Source: a bacterium
GTDB lineage: Bacteria > Fidelibacterota > Marinisomatia > Marinisomatales > JAHJCW01
Assembly (NCBI GenBank): GCA_030621275.1
Contig: JAUXHY010000018.1
Span: 1-10,910 of the forward strand
Direction of reading: 5' to 3'
Length of the DNA stretch: 10,910 nucleotides
Part shown: positions 6,914-10,910 of the stretch, piece by piece
How positions within the stretch are numbered: position 1 is the first letter of the stretch
Layout: each line of letters opens with the position of its first letter
Program-made: the position numbers and the translations under genes
Notes under the pieces: model-generated
The model's database searches: none
Seen by the model: the letters and a program-made list of their open reading frames with translations, nothing else
What the model was told of the DNA's origin: nothing

Positions 6914-7595
6914 TACCAAACAACACCGTACCTAATCGAACTATTGTAGCCCCCTCTTCCACGGCTATTTCAAAATCACCGCTCATTCCCATTGAGAGTT
7001 CGGTAAATTTATCCACGTTTTTGGTAAGTTGACTTTTTATGGATTTATGCAATTTTCGTAGACTAATAAATGCATCTCTAATTCTTTTATTATCTGAAGT
7101 AAGTGGACCAACAGTCATTAGTCCCTGCACTTCTATTCCTTGTATTTCAAAACAGGCAAGCATTTCATCAATATTGTGTGGATTAAATCCAAACTTAGCA
7201 TCTTCTCCGCTTGTATTAACTTCTAATAAAATTGGTATAATACGATTTAAAAAAATTGCTTTGCTTCCTATTTTACTGGCAAGTTTTAATGAATCAACAG
7301 AATCAATCGTATCAAAAAGATTAAGTGCTTTATTTATTTTATTAGATTGTAAATGTCCAACTAAGCGTTTTGTGATATTTTGGAGGCTTTCAGTACATTG
7401 AGGAAATTTGTTTTCTGCCTCTTGGATGCGGTTTTCACCGATTGTATCTAATCCCACTCGCTTGACCTCTGTAATTACGGACGCAGGGTGTGTTTTTGTA
7501 ATAGCGACAATTTTAATTGGTGTTTTGTTGCCACTCCGCTGTTGAGCGTTTGCAATACATTCCTTTACACTCTCAACATTGTCTTTTATATTCAC
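6894..7595 (-). CDS. yggS: YggS/PROSC family pyridoxal-phosphate homeostasis protein
   Basis: A 233-residue cytoplasmic protein of the YggS/PLPBP family, which binds pyridoxal 5'-phosphate and keeps vitamin B6 and some amino-acid pools in balance. No enzyme activity is known for the family. The PLP lysine is Lys34 in VAITKTHP. Family motifs follow: GENRIQEA (53-60), VGHLQSNK (79-86), LLEVNTSGE.AKFGF (123-137), GLMTVGP (158-164), LSMGMSGDFEIAVEEGAT (200-217) and the phosphate-binding end VRLGTVLFG (219-227). The WH that usually precedes I/VGHLQ is replaced here by KR. The start is GTG at 7595, directly abutting the gyrA TAA with no gap. No nearby downstream in-frame ATG exists and the N-terminus fits the family, so translation by coupling to gyrA is likely. 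It is the third gene of the gyrB-gyrA-yggS run. Confidence 0.95.
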   Translation of the reverse strand: MNIKDNVESVKECIANAQQRSGNKTPIKIVAITKTHPASVITEVKRVGLDTIGENRIQEAENKFPQCTESLQNITKRLVGHLQSNKINKALNLFDTIDSVDSLKLASKIGSKAIFLNRIIPILLEVNTSGEDAKFGFNPHNIDEMLACFEIQGIEVQGLMTVGPLTSDNKRIRDAFISLRKLHKSIKSQLTKNVDKFTELSMGMSGDFEIAVEEGATIVRLGTVLFGRRQQIY

Positions 7596-10082
7596 TTATT
7601 CAGTTTGACCAATAATAAGTTGCTTGTCGTCCTCTTTTATTTCATTTTCCGATTCTTCTTCACGTAAAACGCGCGATATTGAAGAAATCATGGCTCCCTC
7701 GTCAAGTTTTACCAAACGAACACCTTGCGTAACACGACCTATCGTACGAATAGCAGAAACTGGTTGGCGCATAATAACTCCCATATCTGTAATAATGATT
7801 AGGTCATCCGTATCAACAACTTCCATAATAGCTACCATCTTTCCGGTTTTTTCCGTGGTTCGCATTGTTAAAACACCTTTTCCGGCACGTGCTTGGGTGC
7901 GATACTGGAGAACTTCTGTTCTCTTTCCATATCCACGTTCTGTTGCTACAAGAATAGTTCCTTCTCGTTTAACCACCAACATACCAATTAATTTGTCTGT
8001 AGTGGAGCTAAGTTTAATTCCTTTAACACCCATAGTTTTTCGTCCGCTTGGACGAATGTCGCTTTCGGAAAAGCGAATTGATTTCCCATCACTTGTTCCG
8101 AGCAAAATATCGTGTTCACCATTAGTAATGCGTGCCTCAATTAGCTGGTCTCCTTCGCGTACTTCAATTGCATATATTCCACCTTTACGGGGTCTTCCAT
8201 AGGCTGACAGAATTGTTTTCTTAACAATGCCTTTTTCTGTTGCCATCACAATGTAATGCTCATCATCAAATTCTTTAACACTAACAAAAGCCTTAACATG
8301 TTCATCGGTTTCGCAACCGATTAAATTAACAATGGCGCGTCCACGAGTTGCTCGTCCGCCTTGCGGAATATCATACACTTTTAACCAATAACATTTGCCA
8401 CCATCAGAGAAAAACAACATATAATTATGTGTGCTTGCAATAAAGAGATGTTCGATAAAATCTTCATCTCTTGACGTAGCTCCTTGAACGCCTCGCCCAC
8501 CGCGCCTTTGAGTTCTATATGTGTTTACTGCGGTTCGCTTTATGTATCCCTGGTGAGTAATAGTTATAACCATTTCTTCTTCAGCAATCATATCTTCTAC
8601 AGAAAATTCAGCTCCAAATGGCATTATTTCGGTTCGTCGTTTATCGCCATGTTTTTCAAGTAGTTCTCTTAGCTCGGTTTTAATGATGTCCATTCGCATA
8701 CTGCGACTTTCCAAAATGTTTTTCAGTTGAGCAATTATTTGAATAACCGCCCTATATTCCTCAACCACTTTTTCAACTTCTAGGCTGGTAAGTCTTTGTA
8801 GGCGCATATCTAAAATTGCTTGAGCCTGTAGTTCGGATAATTCAAAGCCGTTCATCAACCCTTCTTTTGCATGGATCGGGTCTTTACTTCCGCGTATTAT
8901 TTTTATCACTTCGTCGATATTGTCGAGAGCAATTTTTAACCCTTCAAGTAGGTGTGCTTTTGCTTCGGCTTGTTTTAAGTCAAATTCTGTACGGCGCACT
9001 ACAACAGTATGTCGGAAGTCAATAAAATGGTTCATCACTTCCGGTAGGTTCATTACCTTTGGAATGCCATTTACGAGTGCTAACATAATTATACCAAATG
9101 TGTCTTGTAGTTGAGTGTGTTTATATAGTTGATTTATAACTACATCAGGTATAGCGTCTCTTTTTGTTTCAATTACTATACGAATCCCGTCCTTATCTGA
9201 TTCGTCCCGCAGGTCTGAAATCCCATCCATCTTTTTATCTCGTACAAGATCGGCAATTTTTTCGATTAAATTCGCTTTATTTACTTGATATGGTAATTCA
9301 GAGATAATTATCTGTTCGCGGTCATTCTTTTTTGTTTCAATAAATGCTCGCCCCCGAACTATTACTTTGCCTCTACCGGTAGTGTATGCATTTTTTATAC
9401 CTTCGGTACCCATGATTATAGCACCCGTCGGGAAATCCGGTCCTTTTACAAAGCCCATTAATTCTTCGGCCGTTAATTCGGAATTATCGATTAAAGCCAT
9501 TAAACCGCCTATTAGTTCAGTTACGTTGTGTGGTGGAATTTTGGTTGCCATTCCAACTGCAATTCCTTCTGAGCCATTTGCTAAAAGCGCTGGGAAAACA
9601 GTTGGTAAAACAGTTGGCTCTTTCAATGTTTCGTCAAAATTTGGAATCCAGCTAACCGTATCCTTATCAAGATCACGTAGCATATCGCTACCTATTCTCG
9701 TCATACGCGATTCTGTATACCGCATCGCAGCAGCGCTATCGCCATCGATTGAACCAAAATTGCCTTGTCCGTCAACTAGTTCATAGCGCATTGAAAATTC
9801 TTGTGCCATACGAACCAATGCATCATAAACAGACGAATCGCCATGCGGGTGATACTTACCCAAGACATCACCTACTATTCTAGCAGATTTTTTATAGGCT
9901 CTATTCCACTGTGAGCCAAGTTCATTCATGCCAAATAAAATTCGTCGATGAACTGGTTTAAGTCCGTCTCGTACATCGGGCAATGCCCGCGCAACAATAA
10001 CAGACATAGAGTAATTTAAATAACTCTCCTTCATCTCATCTACAATATCACGATTAATAGTATTTTCTCTTGCTATATCCAC
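7596..10082 (-). CDS. gyrA: DNA gyrase subunit A
   Basis: GyrA is the DNA breakage-reunion subunit of gyrase (A2B2), which adds negative supercoils using ATP. The protein has 828 residues. The winged-helix/tower core holds the catalytic Arg121-Tyr122 pair (MRYTESRMT). The quinolone region reads [10 protein letters not shown] with Ser83 and Asp87 in E. coli numbering, the drug-sensitive residues. The C-terminal pinwheel domain starts near 500 and carries the GyrA box QRRGGRG at 525-531, which wraps DNA and separates gyrase from topoisomerase IV (ParC). The tail is acidic ([12 protein letters not shown]), as in many GyrA. The start is GTG at 10082 with AGGA 8 bases upstream, and the N-terminus (ARE..., then [29 protein letters not shown]) lines up with other GyrA. 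gyrB ends 17 bases upstream; yggS starts at the base after its stop. All key residues are present. Confidence 0.99.
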   Translation of the reverse strand: MDIARENTINRDIVDEMKESYLNYSMSVIVARALPDVRDGLKPVHRRILFGMNELGSQWNRAYKKSARIVGDVLGKYHPHGDSSVYDALVRMAQEFSMRYELVDGQGNFGSIDGDSAAAMRYTESRMTRIGSDMLRDLDKDTVSWIPNFDETLKEPTVLPTVFPALLANGSEGIAVGMATKIPPHNVTELIGGLMALIDNSELTAEELMGFVKGPDFPTGAIIMGTEGIKNAYTTGRGKVIVRGRAFIETKKNDREQIIISELPYQVNKANLIEKIADLVRDKKMDGISDLRDESDKDGIRIVIETKRDAIPDVVINQLYKHTQLQDTFGIIMLALVNGIPKVMNLPEVMNHFIDFRHTVVVRRTEFDLKQAEAKAHLLEGLKIALDNIDEVIKIIRGSKDPIHAKEGLMNGFELSELQAQAILDMRLQRLTSLEVEKVVEEYRAVIQIIAQLKNILESRSMRMDIIKTELRELLEKHGDKRRTEIMPFGAEFSVEDMIAEEEMVITITHQGYIKRTAVNTYRTQRRGGRGVQGATSRDEDFIEHLFIASTHNYMLFFSDGGKCYWLKVYDIPQGGRATRGRAIVNLIGCETDEHVKAFVSVKEFDDEHYIVMATEKGIVKKTILSAYGRPRKGGIYAIEVREGDQLIEARITNGEHDILLGTSDGKSIRFSESDIRPSGRKTMGVKGIKLSSTTDKLIGMLVVKREGTILVATERGYGKRTEVLQYRTQARAGKGVLTMRTTEKTGKMVAIMEVVDTDDLIIITDMGVIMRQPVSAIRTIGRVTQGVRLVKLDEGAMISSISRVLREEESENEIKEDDKQLIIGQTE

Positions 10083-10099
10083 TTTATTTTTCCTGCCTA

Positions 10100-10910
<811 letters not shown>

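Noticed and set aside
7624..8202. 192-codon open frame on the plus strand inside gyrA
   Set aside because: Its translation is Ser/Thr/Ile/Pro/Arg-rich low-complexity text antisense to a fully conserved gyrA, with no family motif. It is a shadow of the gyrA codons.
9367..9786. 139-codon open frame on the plus strand inside gyrA
   Set aside because: Same pattern as the 7624 frame, rich in Pro/Ser/Ile and antisense to conserved gyrA blocks.
9807..9855. Possible quinolone-resistance change in GyrA
   Set aside because: Positions 83 and 87 are Ser and Asp, the sensitive state. Ser at 84 in place of Ala is not by itself a recognised sign of resistance.

Overview
This AT-rich window looks chromosomal and comes from a Gram-negative bacterium of the Bacteroidota/FCB superphylum. 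Ignavibacteria or a relative is my best guess, but by eye only. The signs are two lipoprotein signal peptides, an outer-membrane barrel ending in aromatic strands, several start codons with little or no Shine-Dalgarno sequence, a Bacteroidota-like TAnnTTTG element, a GyrA whose N-terminus reads like Bacteroidota homologues, and a GyrB without the large gammaproteobacterial insert. I see no tRNA, rRNA, IS element, CRISPR array or phage gene.

Layout. 1-201 (-): start of an unrecognised gene that runs off the left edge. 287-1213 (+): psuG, pseudouridine-5'-phosphate glycosidase. 1216-1239: a hairpin terminator between convergent genes. 1251-3362 (-): a prolyl oligopeptidase (S9) lipoprotein. 3373-3870 (-): a 165-aa protein that I align by eye to the purine nucleoside phosphorylase / MTA phosphorylase fold, but with most catalytic positions changed. 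It sits 10 bases upstream of the peptidase and is probably co-transcribed with it. 3975-6862 (+): a two-gene unit joined by an ATGA overlap, an outer-membrane beta-barrel protein followed by a large lipoprotein carrying at least three tandem ~100-residue modules. 6894-7595 (-): yggS, PLP homeostasis. 7596-10082 (-): gyrA. 10100-10910 (-): the 3' part of gyrB, running off the right edge.

How the genes work together. gyrB-gyrA-yggS is a tight minus-strand run (17-base and 0-base gaps). It joins the two gyrase subunits with a PLP-handling housekeeping protein, and both gyrA and yggS start with GTG. The barrel/lipoprotein pair is probably one outer-membrane assembly of unknown role. psuG handles a nucleoside phosphate and the 165-aa protein resembles a nucleoside phosphorylase, but they are on opposite strands with the peptidase between them, so a shared pathway is speculation.

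The least ordinary parts are the divergent nucleoside-phosphorylase-like protein and the barrel plus modular lipoprotein pair. The rest is conserved housekeeping. Nothing here is clearly a new defence or mobile system.
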